A DNA stretch of 64,000 nt. Origin: Bradyrhizobium canariense. GTDB taxonomy: Bacteria; Pseudomonadota; Alphaproteobacteria; Rhizobiales; Xanthobacteraceae. Below the pieces are notes generated by a model. The model saw only the letters and a list, made by a program, of their open reading frames with translations, was not told where the DNA came from and ran no database searches. A program made the translations under genes and the position numbers. This document shows, one piece after another, positions 15,924-23,831 of the stretch (position 1 is its first letter; each line of letters starts with the position of its first letter). The DNA lies in the NCBI RefSeq assembly GCF_900105125.1, contig NZ_LT629750.1, positions 124,001-188,000 of the forward strand, read 5' to 3'.

Positions 15924-17390
15924 ATGATCACACCTTCCGAACATTTCGACGTGCTGATTGTCGGCGCCGGGTTGTCCGGCATCGGCGCGGGCTATCATTT
16001 GCAGAGCAAATGTCCCGGCAAGAGCTACGTCATTCTGGAGGGCCGCGATTGCATCGGCGGCACCTGGGATCTGTTCCGCTATCCCGGCATCCGCTCCGAC
16101 AGCGACATGTTCACGCTGGGCTATTCGTTCAAGCCATGGACCGAGCCCAAGGCGATCGCGGACGGCCCGCGAATTCTCAATTACGTGCGCGAAACCGCGG
16201 TCGACAACGGCATCGACCAGAAGATCCGCTTCAACCATCGGGTCAAGCGCGCGTCGTGGTCGTCGCCGGATGCGCGCTGGACCGTGGAGGCTGAACGCAC
16301 GGTCGGCGAGGGGGCGACCGAAATCGTGCGCTTCACCTGCAATTTCCTGTTCATGTGCTCCGGCTACTACAATTACGAGAACGGCTACGCGCCGGAATTC
16401 CCGGGCGCGAAGGATTTTGCGGGCCGTATCGTGCATCCGCAGAAATGGACCGACGACGTCGACTACGCCGGCAAGCGCGTGGTGGTGATCGGCTCGGGCG
16501 CGACCGCGGTGACGCTGGTGCCGGAGATGGCCAAGCAGGCCGCGCATGTCACCATGCTGCAGCGTTCGCCGACCTATGTGGTCGCGCGTCCGGCGCAGGA
16601 TCCGGTCGCCAACAAATTGCGCGCGCGGCTGCCGGCCAAATTGGCGTATCAGCTGATCCGCTGGCGCAACGTGATGTGGGGGATGTATTTCTTCCAGCTC
16701 TCGCGGCGCAAGCCGGAGCGGGTCAAGCAGCTCATCCTCGGCGGCGTCAGGATGGCGCTGGGGCCGGACTACGATATCGGCACCCATTTCACGCCGCGCT
16801 ACAATCCCTGGGATCAGCGGCTGTGCCTGGTGCCTGATGGCGATCTGTTCAGGGCGATCCGGGAAAAGCGCGCCTCGGTCGTGACCAACCAGATCGATAC
16901 CTTCACGGCCAAAGGCATTCGCCTGAAGGACGGCAGCGAGCTCGACGCCGACATCATCGTCACCGCCACCGGGCTGAATTTGCAAGTGCTCGGTGGTCTC
17001 GAAGTTAGCGTCGACGGCCGTGTTGTCGATTTCGCCCGCGCGCTGAACTACAAGGGCATGATGTATTCGGACGTGCCCAACCTCGCATCCGCATTCGGCT
17101 ACACCAACGCGTCGTGGACGCTGAAATGCGATCTCACCTGCGAATATGTCTGCCGCCTGATCAACTACATGGATCGCCGCGGCTACAAGCAATGCATGCC
17201 GCACAATGTCGATCCCACCATTACCGAGTTGCCGTCGCTGAACTTCACCTCAGGCTATGTGCAGCGCTCGGTGGCGAAGATGCCGAAACAGGGATCGAAA
17301 CGGCCGTGGCGGCTGTATCAGAACTACGCGCTCGACGTCGTGACCTTGCGCTTCGGCAAGGTCGATGATGGCGTGATGCAGTATTCGTGA
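15924..17390 (+). CDS. Flavin-binding monooxygenase, Baeyer-Villiger type
   Basis: 488 residues from ATG 15924; GTG 15921 is also possible and neither has a strong ribosome site. FAD loop GAGLSGIGAGYHL sits near residue 16, GGTWDLFRYPGIRSDSD near 50 is the BVMO/FMO Gly-Thr-Trp region with the Asp that follows, and NADPH loop IGSGATAVTLVPEM is near 190. The usual second fingerprint is represented by FAGRIVHPQKW. The C-terminal FGYTNASWTLKCDL is characteristic of this long-chain subgroup (related to EthA-like monooxygenases). It inserts oxygen next to a ketone or oxidises a heteroatom; the substrate is unknown. A family A repeat lies just upstream. Confidence 0.88.
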   Translation: MITPSEHFDVLIVGAGLSGIGAGYHLQSKCPGKSYVILEGRDCIGGTWDLFRYPGIRSDSDMFTLGYSFKPWTEPKAIADGPRILNYVRETAVDNGIDQKIRFNHRVKRASWSSPDARWTVEAERTVGEGATEIVRFTCNFLFMCSGYYNYENGYAPEFPGAKDFAGRIVHPQKWTDDVDYAGKRVVVIGSGATAVTLVPEMAKQAAHVTMLQRSPTYVVARPAQDPVANKLRARLPAKLAYQLIRWRNVMWGMYFFQLSRRKPERVKQLILGGVRMALGPDYDIGTHFTPRYNPWDQRLCLVPDGDLFRAIREKRASVVTNQIDTFTAKGIRLKDGSELDADIIVTATGLNLQVLGGLEVSVDGRVVDFARALNYKGMMYSDVPNLASAFGYTNASWTLKCDLTCEYVCRLINYMDRRGYKQCMPHNVDPTITELPSLNFTSGYVQRSVAKMPKQGSKRPWRLYQNYALDVVTLRFGKVDDGVMQYS

Positions 17391-17535
17391 CGCCTGGCGC
17401 AAGCGCCGCGCCGGCGAGCAGGCCGGAACATTCTTCCCGGCAGTTTTTTCTCCCCCCGCCTGATCCGGAGCTTTTTGCCCGGTTCGGTGCGCCGCCAACT
17501 CAATGAAAAATTGTAGCTTTTGGCTTTTGCGCGTC

Positions 17536-17551
17536 TGGCACGCCGTTTGCT
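17536..17551 (+). promoter_or_regulatory. Sigma-54 (RpoN) promoter
   Basis: TGGCACGCCGTTTGCT matches the -24/-12 consensus TGGCACG-N4-TTGCW at every defined position with correct spacing. The expected transcription start is near 17563, 16 bp before the ATG at 17579. The sequence before it (17505-17530) is locally AT-rich, as often seen where IHF bends DNA. No clear NifA or NtrC site was found in the 140 bp upstream. Confidence 0.75.
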
Positions 17552-17578
17552 GGACGGCGTAATAGTCCGGAGTTTGCC

Positions 17579-17890
17579 ATGTCGGTTTCGTTTTCGGGCG
17601 TTTCCTCGACGCCCTCCTCAGGCACGCCGCAGTCAACGAGCCTGACCGCCAAGCCTGCTGCTCAAACCAATTCAGCGGTGCAGCAATTTTTAGAATACGC
17701 CAACATGACGCCCGCCCAGCGCATGTTCGCTTCCATGCTCAACAAGCTCGGCCTCACCCAGGACCAATTCAACGCGATGAGTCCTGCCGATCAGCAGAAG
17801 GTCGAACAAAAAATTCAGCAGATGATCAAGCAACAGGTTCAGGACAGCTCCGACAAGCGCACCGGCATGATCACTGACATTTCGGCCTGA
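17579..17890 (+). CDS. Conserved hypothetical protein behind a sigma-54 promoter
   Basis: 103 residues. The first 30 are Ser/Thr/Pro-rich and probably disordered (SGVSSTPSSGTPQSTSLTA). Residues 33-90 are helical with two regular segments, NMTPAQRMFASMLNKLGLT and MSPADQQKVEQKIQQMIKQQ. There is no signal peptide, membrane segment or Cys. I recognise it only as a small hypothetical type found in bradyrhizobia. ATG start at 17579 with CCGGAG 9 bp upstream. The promoter suggests expression under nitrogen limitation or another RpoN-dependent condition. Confidence 0.78.
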   Translation: MSVSFSGVSSTPSSGTPQSTSLTAKPAAQTNSAVQQFLEYANMTPAQRMFASMLNKLGLTQDQFNAMSPADQQKVEQKIQQMIKQQVQDSSDKRTGMITDISA

Positions 17891-17965
17891 TCCTGGGTCC
17901 AAACGCCCTATGCGTTGTTTTGCGTATACGCGCCGGGGGGTGAATCGGTGATCTTGGCAAAACGG

Positions 17966-17980
17966 TTAACGCCGGATTAA
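17966..17980. promoter_or_regulatory. CtrA-box (TTAA-N7-TTAA)
   Basis: TTAACGCCGGATTAA is an exact full CtrA motif, 64 bp upstream of the small gene at 18045 and 76 bp downstream of the preceding stop. Surrounding CGG and CCG make an extended dyad. CtrA is the alphaproteobacterial cell-cycle and motility response regulator. Confidence 0.6.
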
Positions 17981-18044
17981 CCGGTGACGCCTACGCTGTG
18001 CGGCTTGAGGCTGCTGTCAGCACGAGGAGCCCAGGGAACACCAC

Positions 18045-18200
18045 ATGGACGCCCAGCGAATTGCCGTCGATGCCGTCATGGCCTTGACCGACTGTGATCG
18101 CGATACGGTCACCGCCTTCATCCGCAGGTTTTACCTGTCCGGCGTGAAGGACCCCAAGCGCCTGACTTTCAAGGGCCTGCAAGCCCTGGCGAGAATCTGA
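18045..18200 (+). CDS. 51-residue hypothetical protein, possibly CtrA-controlled
   Basis: A short frame starting ATG 18045 and ending TGA 18198-18200, with CCAGGGA 7 bp before the start. The product begins MDAQRIAVDAVMALTDCDRD, is mostly helical by composition and ends LTFKGLQALARI. It has the average codon use of its neighbours and is followed by a strong terminator, so I consider it a real gene. No known domain. The pattern DAVMALTDCDRDTVTAFIRRFY is not one I can place. Confidence 0.65.
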   Translation: MDAQRIAVDAVMALTDCDRDTVTAFIRRFYLSGVKDPKRLTFKGLQALARI

Positions 18201-18224
18201 GCGCGCCGCGATAAAACGCGATAC

Positions 18225-18258
18225 AAAAAAGGCCCCGAACATGTCCGGGGCCTTTATT
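18225..18258. terminator. Bidirectional intrinsic terminator
   Basis: Stem GGCCCCG (18231-18237) with CGGGGCC (18246-18252), an 8-base loop, a run of A on the left and TTTATTATTTT on the right. It can end both the rightward 51-codon gene and the leftward FAH-family gene. Confidence 0.85.
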
Positions 18259-18284
18259 ATTTTCAGAAGATACAGGCGAGGCGG

Positions 18285-18989
18285 TTACGCCGCCGGCTTG
18301 CCGATCGAGACTTTCAGGGTGCCGATGCCATCGACCCCGCATTCGATGTTGTCACCGGGCGAAACCGCAGCGACGCCGGCCGGCGTTCCCGTCATGATGA
18401 TGTCGCCGGCGCCGATCTCGACCTGCTGCGAGAGCTGCCAGATGATCTCCGGCACGCTCCAGATCAGTTCGGTGAGATCGCCTTTCTGGCGTTCGGTGCC
18501 GTTGACCGAGAGCCAGATCTTGCCCTTAGCGGGGTGACCGATCTTCGAGGCCGGCTGCAACGCAGAGCAGGGCGCGGAATGATCGAAGGACTTGCCGATC
18601 TCCCACGGCCGTTCCTTCTTGCGCGCGGCCTGCTGCAGGTCGCGGCGGGTCAGGTCGATGCCGACGGCGTAGCCGTAGACGTGATCGAGCGCCTTGTCGG
18701 CGGGGATGTTGAGGCCACCACTCTTCATCGCCACGATCAACTCGACTTCGTGGTGCATATCCTTGGTCAGCGGCGGGTAGGGGATCGTGGCGCCATCCGG
18801 CTCCAGCATGTCGGCATGCTTGGCGAAGAAGAACGGCGGGGCGCGCTCGTCATTTCCCATCTCGCGGATGTGCTCGAGATAATTGCGCCCGACACACCAG
18901 ATGCGGCGAACCGGGAACGATTTCGACTCGCCGGCGACGGGGATCGCGGCTTGCGGGGCGGCGGGGATGACAAAGGATGTAGCGTTCAT
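18285..18989 (-). CDS. Fumarylacetoacetate hydrolase family protein (fumarylpyruvate-hydrolase-like)
   Basis: 234 residues, the short single-domain FAH length. It carries RRIWCVGRNYLEHIREMG near the N-terminus, KHHADM-like FFAKHADMLEP, and the metal-binding acidic set in DMHHEVELIVAM (Glu...Glu) plus VGIDLTRRDLQ. GDIIMTGTPAGVAAVSPGD is the conserved C-terminal signature. Such enzymes hydrolyse C-C bonds of acylpyruvates, for example fumarylpyruvate in gentisate breakdown. No gentisate genes are adjacent, so the substrate is open. The terminator lies 27 bp past its stop. Confidence 0.88.
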   Translation of the reverse strand: MNATSFVIPAAPQAAIPVAGESKSFPVRRIWCVGRNYLEHIREMGNDERAPPFFFAKHADMLEPDGATIPYPPLTKDMHHEVELIVAMKSGGLNIPADKALDHVYGYAVGIDLTRRDLQQAARKKERPWEIGKSFDHSAPCSALQPASKIGHPAKGKIWLSVNGTERQKGDLTELIWSVPEIIWQLSQQVEIGAGDIIMTGTPAGVAAVSPGDNIECGVDGIGTLKVSIGKPAA

Positions 18990-19028
18990 GAAAGGGTCTC
19001 GGGGGTTGCGGACTAGAGGTCGTCGTTT

Positions 19029-20837
19029 TTACGCGGTTGCGCTGATCGGCGCCAGTGTGAGCGGGCCGGCGTCGCGATGTTGCAGGCGGAAGAACGAGGC
19101 ATAGCGCCCGCCGCGGCGCAGCAGATCGTCATGCCGCCCGCGCTCGACGATCTCGCCGCCCTCGACCACCAGGATAGCGTCGGCATGCATGATGGTGTGC
19201 AGGCGATGGGCGATGACGATGGTGGTGCGGTTCTGGCAGAGATGCTCGATCGCTTCCTGGACCTGCTGTTCGGATTCCGAATCGAGCGCGGCGGTCGCCT
19301 CATCGAGCAGGATCACCGGCGCATTCTTGATCAGCGCCCGCGCCACGGCAATGCGCTGACGCTGGCCGCCGGATAATTGCGCGCCATGCTCGCCGACCGG
19401 CGTGTCGTAGCCGAGCGGAAAGCCCGTGATGAACTCATGCGCGCAGGCTGCCTTGGCGGCGGCTTCGATTTCGGCCTCGCTGGCGCCGATCTTTCCGAAT
19501 GCAATGTTCTCGCGGATGGTACCGCGGAACAGATAGACGTCCTGCCCGACATAGGCGGTTTGCTGGCGCAGCGACTTTCGCGAGACCTTGGAGATGGCTT
19601 GGCCGTCGATCAGGATATCGCCGCTGGTCACGTCGTAGAAATGCAGCAGCAGCGCCAGCACGGTCGACTTGCCGCCGCCGGAGGGGCCGACCAGCGCGGT
19701 GACTTTGCCAGGCTCTGCGACAAAGCTCATGCGGTTGAGCACCGGCTCGTTCGCTCGATAACTGAAGGTCACGTCGCGCAGTTCGATCCGCGCCTCGGTC
19801 AGCTTCAGTGCCGGCTTGTCGTCATCGGCCGGTTCGGTGGCCGGACTGTCGACGATTTCCAGCAGCTTGCGCGCGCCGATCAGATTGCTGTTCAACTCGA
19901 TGTTCAGCCGCGCCAGCCGCTTGGCGGGCTCATAGGCGAGCAGGAACGCGGTCAGGAACGAAAAGAACTCGCCCGGGGTCGCGCCCATCGCCACCACGCG
20001 ATAGCCGCCATACATCAGGCCGCCCGCGATCGCGAAGCCGCCCAGCGTTTCCATCAGCGGGCTCGAACGGTTGGTGACATGCGCCATCTTGTTGGCGTTG
20101 TGCTCGACCGCGCTGATGCTGACATCGATGCGGTCGCTCATGGTCTGTTCGAGCGTGAAGGCCTTCACGGTGCGGATGCCCTGCAGCGATTCCTGCATGG
20201 TTTCCATAATGTCGGCTGTACCCGTGAACTGGTTATGCGCCAGACCCTTGATCCGCTTTACCAGCTTGCGCAGCACGATCATGGCCGGCGGCGCCACCAG
20301 GAAGCCGAGCAGCGACATCAGCGGATCCTGCGTCACCATGACGATCACGAGCGCGATCAGCGACAGCAGATCGCGCCCGACCGCGTTGATCAGGAGGCTC
20401 AGCACCTGCGTGACCGAATTGGCGCCGGCGGTCAGCCGCGCCAGAAATTCGGACGAATGCCGTTCCGAGAAGAAGGCGATGCTTTCGTTCATCAGCTTGG
20501 CGAACAGCCGCCGCTGGTTATTGGCCAGGATCGCGTTGCTGATCTGCGACAGGATCACGGTGTGGCCGTAGGTCGCCGCACCCTTGAGCATGAAGATCAC
20601 GATCGTGATCCCCGACAGGATCGCGATGCCGCGAATGTTCTTGTCGACATAGGCCTGGTTGATGACCTTGCCGAGCAGATAGGCCGATCCGGCGGTCGTT
20701 GCCGCCGAAATGCCCATCAGCCCGAACGCCAGCAGATAGCGCCGCCAGTAGGCGACTCCCTGTTCCATGATCAGGCGGCGGATCAGGATCGCCGCGCCAT
20801 AGGGGTCGTCGGTGATTTTCTTTGGAAGTTCGGTCAT
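19029..20837 (-). CDS. ABC exporter, fused permease and ATPase (MsbA-like)
   Basis: 602 residues from ATG 20837, preceded by GGAA; the 31 extra residues of the open frame are not typical. Six membrane segments occupy about residues 35-330 and the ATPase 360-600: Walker A GPSGGGKS, signature LSGGQRQRIAVARAL, Walker B VILLDEATAALDSESE and H-loop IVIAHRLHTI. It resembles half-transporters that flip lipid A core or other lipids and glycolipids across the inner membrane. Its position 40 bp from the FAH gene and next to galE gives weak context for an envelope role. Confidence 0.9.
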   Translation of the reverse strand: MTELPKKITDDPYGAAILIRRLIMEQGVAYWRRYLLAFGLMGISAATTAGSAYLLGKVINQAYVDKNIRGIAILSGITIVIFMLKGAATYGHTVILSQISNAILANNQRRLFAKLMNESIAFFSERHSSEFLARLTAGANSVTQVLSLLINAVGRDLLSLIALVIVMVTQDPLMSLLGFLVAPPAMIVLRKLVKRIKGLAHNQFTGTADIMETMQESLQGIRTVKAFTLEQTMSDRIDVSISAVEHNANKMAHVTNRSSPLMETLGGFAIAGGLMYGGYRVVAMGATPGEFFSFLTAFLLAYEPAKRLARLNIELNSNLIGARKLLEIVDSPATEPADDDKPALKLTEARIELRDVTFSYRANEPVLNRMSFVAEPGKVTALVGPSGGGKSTVLALLLHFYDVTSGDILIDGQAISKVSRKSLRQQTAYVGQDVYLFRGTIRENIAFGKIGASEAEIEAAAKAACAHEFITGFPLGYDTPVGEHGAQLSGGQRQRIAVARALIKNAPVILLDEATAALDSESEQQVQEAIEHLCQNRTTIVIAHRLHTIMHADAILVVEGGEIVERGRHDDLLRRGGRYASFFRLQHRDAGPLTLAPISATA

Positions 20838-20962
20838 TCGCGTTCCATTGACAGCGCGAGGCTCGGATATCGGCCGGCGCGTCAGGGCCTTAGCGAAGGA
20901 CTCCTTGCCCGCTATGTCAGGGTTTTTCAAGCCGAATCAGGGCTTGCGCGGAACTAGATTTT

Positions 20963-21050
20963 ATCGCGTTTTCGAGCGAAACGGGTCCCGGTTCGCGCCG
21001 GGAAAACGTGTCAAAACAAAAAGCTGGAGCCGGGTTCTGATTCAATCACA
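20963..21050. repeat. Intergenic repeat, family D, copy 1
   Basis: Begins TCGCGTTTTCGAGCGAAACG, contains CCGGTTCGCG and GAAAACG inverted to the start, and ends with a tail reading GGAGCCGGGTTCTGATTCAA. A related copy is at 54488-54572. It fills the gap between galE and the exporter gene. Confidence 0.75.
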
Positions 21051-21064
21051 GAACCGAACAGGTT

Positions 21065-22078
21065 TTAGGCCGACGCGGCGTGCTGCTGGTCGCCATTGCG
21101 TTCCTGGAACAGCTTGTGTTCCCAGGCCAGCGCATGCTCGGCGATGGTCTCGAGATTATCGTAGTGCGGCGTCCAATCCAGCAGCGTGCGCATGCGGCTG
21201 GTGTCTGCGACCATGGTCATGATGTCGCCGGGCCGGCGCGGGGCATATTGAACCGCAAAATTGCGTCCGGAGACGCGCCGGACCGCTTCGATGGTTTCCA
21301 GCACCGAATAGCCGCGGCCATAGCCGCAATTGAGGGTCACCGAACTGCCGCCCCCGCGCAAATAAGCCAGCGCCGCGCGATGCGCCTGCGCGAGATCACT
21401 GACATGGATGAAGTCGCGGATGCAGCTTCCGTCCGGCGTCGGATAATCGGTCCCGAACACGTCGATCTTGGCGCGCTGTCCGGTTGCAGCTTCCACCGCG
21501 ATCTTCAGCAGATGGGTTGCGCCAACCGTCGCAAGTCCGATCCGCGCCAGCGGATCGGCGCCCGCGACATTGAAGTAGCGCAGCACGACGTAGTTCATGC
21601 CGTGCGCGGAGGCGACATCGTGCAGCATGATTTCGGTCATCAGCTTCGAGGAGCCGTAAGGAGACAGCGGTCGCGTCGGGGCGCTCTCGGAAACCGGCAC
21701 CTGATCGGGATTGCCGTACACCGCCGCGGTCGATGAAAAGATGAAACGGTTGATGCCGCATTTCACCGCGACGTTGAGCAGGCTGCGCGTCGTCATGGTG
21801 TTGTTGCGATAATAGGCGAGCGGATCGCGCATCGAGTCCGGCACCACCACCGAGCCGGCAAAATGAATGATGCTCTCGACGCCATGCGCCGCAATCACGC
21901 CCTCGACGAGATTCTCGTCGGCGGCATCGCCGATGAACAGCGGCACGCCTTCCGGCACGAATGACGAAAAACCGGTGGAAAGATTATCGATCACAACGAC
22001 GCCTTCGCCGGCATCCGCCAGCGCGCGAAGCATATGACTCCCGATATAACCGGCGCCGCCGGTCACAAGCACGGTCAT
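21065..22078 (-). CDS. galE: UDP-glucose 4-epimerase
   Basis: 337 residues, the GalE length. NAD loop GGAGYIGSH at residue 7, FSSTAAVYG with the catalytic Ser/Thr, YGSSK as the YxxxK motif, and RYFNVAGAD are all present. It interconverts UDP-glucose and UDP-galactose (some members also the N-acetyl forms), feeding the polysaccharide genes to the right. ATG start; oppositely oriented to the glycosyltransferase gene at 22213. Confidence 0.95.
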   Translation of the reverse strand: MTVLVTGGAGYIGSHMLRALADAGEGVVVIDNLSTGFSSFVPEGVPLFIGDAADENLVEGVIAAHGVESIIHFAGSVVVPDSMRDPLAYYRNNTMTTRSLLNVAVKCGINRFIFSSTAAVYGNPDQVPVSESAPTRPLSPYGSSKLMTEIMLHDVASAHGMNYVVLRYFNVAGADPLARIGLATVGATHLLKIAVEAATGQRAKIDVFGTDYPTPDGSCIRDFIHVSDLAQAHRAALAYLRGGGSSVTLNCGYGRGYSVLETIEAVRRVSGRNFAVQYAPRRPGDIMTMVADTSRMRTLLDWTPHYDNLETIAEHALAWEHKLFQERNGDQQHAASA

Positions 22079-22212
22079 GAGCTCACCCTGTTAGTCAATT
22101 TTTTTGTTGGGCCGATGCTAGCCGTTGTTGGGTGAAGAGGGGGTTTCACCGCGGGCGAACTGGTCACGATGCTTAATGTTGCGTATAGCAGTTGCGCGAA
22201 ACGGAGCCTGAT

Positions 22213-23259
22213 GTGCCGATCGAGAACAATTTTGCCGGCGATCTGCAACTGATCGTGCCGAATCTCCACAGGCGTTACTCAGGCGTTACCGCGACCAACC
22301 GCATGGTGGCGCCGAAGTTAGCTAAGCTTTTACGTTCGGCCTGGTTCGGTTCCGACGCGCCTGACGGCATCGCCCGGATGGGCGTGGCGGATCTTTTGAA
22401 ACTATGGCGACGCCGCGCGCCGCTGATCTGGCACGCGCGCCGCAACAACGAGATGATCATCGGCGTTGTATTACGATCGCTCGGCTGGCCTCTGAAGCTG
22501 GTGTTCACTTCCGCGGCCCAGCGTCATCACACCTGGATCACGCGATGGCTGATACGGCGGATGGACGCGATCATCGCGACCTCCGACATCTCCGCGTCGT
22601 TTCTCAAGCGCGAAGCGACCGTGATTCCGCATGGCGTCGATACCGATCGCTACGCCCCGCCCGTCGATCGCGCGGCAGCGTTTGCGGAAGCCGGATTGCC
22701 GGGCCGCTATGCGATCGGCTGCTTCGGCCGGGTGCGCGCGCAAAAGGGCACCGACGTGTTTGTCGATGCGATGTGCCGATTGCTGCCGCGCTATCCTGAT
22801 TTCACCGCTGTGATCGTCGGCGCGATTGCGGTGGAGCAGACCGCCTTTGCCAATGAACTGAAAAAGCGGATCGAGGCGGCCGGCCTGCGTCAGCGCATCG
22901 TCATCACGGGCGAGGTCCCGATCGAGGAGGTGCCGCGCTGGTATCAGCGGTTGACGATCTACGCTTTCACCTCGCGCAATGAAGGTTTCGGGTTGACGCT
23001 GATCGAGGCGATGTCAGCAGGCGCAGCGTTGGTGGCGTCGCGCGCGGGCGCGGCTGAACTTGTCGTCGAAGACGGCGTGACCGGCATGTTGACGCCGCCG
23101 GGCGACGCAGATGCGCTGGTCGCGGCGCTGGAGCCATTGATGCGCGATCCATCCTCTGCGACCGCGATGGGCGCGCGGGGGCGAGCCCGCGTGGTGGAGA
23201 AATTCAGTCTGGATGCCGAGGCAAACCGGATCGCGGCGGTTTATCGCACACTGGTTTGA
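22213..23259 (+). CDS. Glycosyltransferase family 4 protein, probably LPS core
   Basis: 348 residues from GTG 22213, chosen because GGAG lies 6 bp upstream; the TTG at 22192 has no ribosome site. The C-terminal half shows the GT4 nucleotide-sugar site: VIPHGVDTDRY, GCFGRVRAQKGTDVFVDA and the EX7E motif in SRNEGFGLTLIEAMSAG. The acceptor is unknown, but the heptose genes next door suggest LPS core assembly. Its 3' end overlaps the convergent gmhB by 19 bp. Confidence 0.9.
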   Translation: MPIENNFAGDLQLIVPNLHRRYSGVTATNRMVAPKLAKLLRSAWFGSDAPDGIARMGVADLLKLWRRRAPLIWHARRNNEMIIGVVLRSLGWPLKLVFTSAAQRHHTWITRWLIRRMDAIIATSDISASFLKREATVIPHGVDTDRYAPPVDRAAAFAEAGLPGRYAIGCFGRVRAQKGTDVFVDAMCRLLPRYPDFTAVIVGAIAVEQTAFANELKKRIEAAGLRQRIVITGEVPIEEVPRWYQRLTIYAFTSRNEGFGLTLIEAMSAGAALVASRAGAAELVVEDGVTGMLTPPGDADALVAALEPLMRDPSSATAMGARGRARVVEKFSLDAEANRIAAVYRTLV

Positions 23260-23813
23260 TGCATCACGTCGGCAACGAACGCGTCGAGATCGCCGCCCGC
23301 AAACAGAAAACCCGGCAAGCCCGCGGCTTCCGCGGCCTCGATATCCGTCGCGCGATCGCCAATGACAAAACTGCCGTCATGCCGCACCGGCCAATGCTGC
23401 ATCAGGTCTTGGATCATGCCCGGGCTCGGCTTTCGCCAGTGATGGTCTTCGAGATAGCCGGCCACTGTTCCGTCGGGATGGTGCGGGCAATACCTGACGT
23501 CGTCGATGACAGCGCCTTCCGCGGCGAGTTCGGCGCGCATCCAGTCGAGCAGCGTGTTGAGTTCGTCTTCGGTAAAGTGGCCGTGCGCGACGCCGGACTG
23601 ATTGGTGAAGAAGAAGACGAGATACCCGGCATCGTTCAGCCGGCGGATCGCTTTCGCGGCATTCGGCATCCAGCGGATTCGGTCGTGCGTGCCGATATGG
23701 CCATCGTCGTAGTTGACGACGCCGTCACGGTCGAGGAAGGCCGCGGGTCTTGGTGTAGATGGCCTTGGCGTAGATGGTCTTGGCGTGAAGCGGGCGGGAT
23801 CGATGGCGTTCAT
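23241..23813 (-). CDS. gmhB: D-glycero-D-manno-heptose 1,7-bisphosphate 7-phosphatase
   Basis: 190 residues. HAD motif I is FLDRDGVVN, motif II FFTNQSG, a zinc-binding-like loop CPHHPDG and motif III/IV RKPSPGM and VIGDRATDIEAAEAAG follow. It removes the 7-phosphate from heptose bisphosphate in ADP-heptose synthesis. The N-terminus carries three 15-bp units coding for TPRPS-like repeats before the HAD fold, not typical of the family. Only one zinc-type Cys is in the visible loop, so the cluster is incomplete compared with E. coli. The upstream heptosyltransferase gene is in the same orientation, 18 bp away. Confidence 0.85.
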   Translation of the reverse strand: MNAIDPARFTPRPSTPRPSTPRPAAFLDRDGVVNYDDGHIGTHDRIRWMPNAAKAIRRLNDAGYLVFFFTNQSGVAHGHFTEDELNTLLDWMRAELAAEGAVIDDVRYCPHHPDGTVAGYLEDHHWRKPSPGMIQDLMQHWPVRHDGSFVIGDRATDIEAAEAAGLPGFLFAGGDLDAFVADVMHQTSVR

Positions 23814-23831
23814 CTTGATGCAGCAGTCCTG

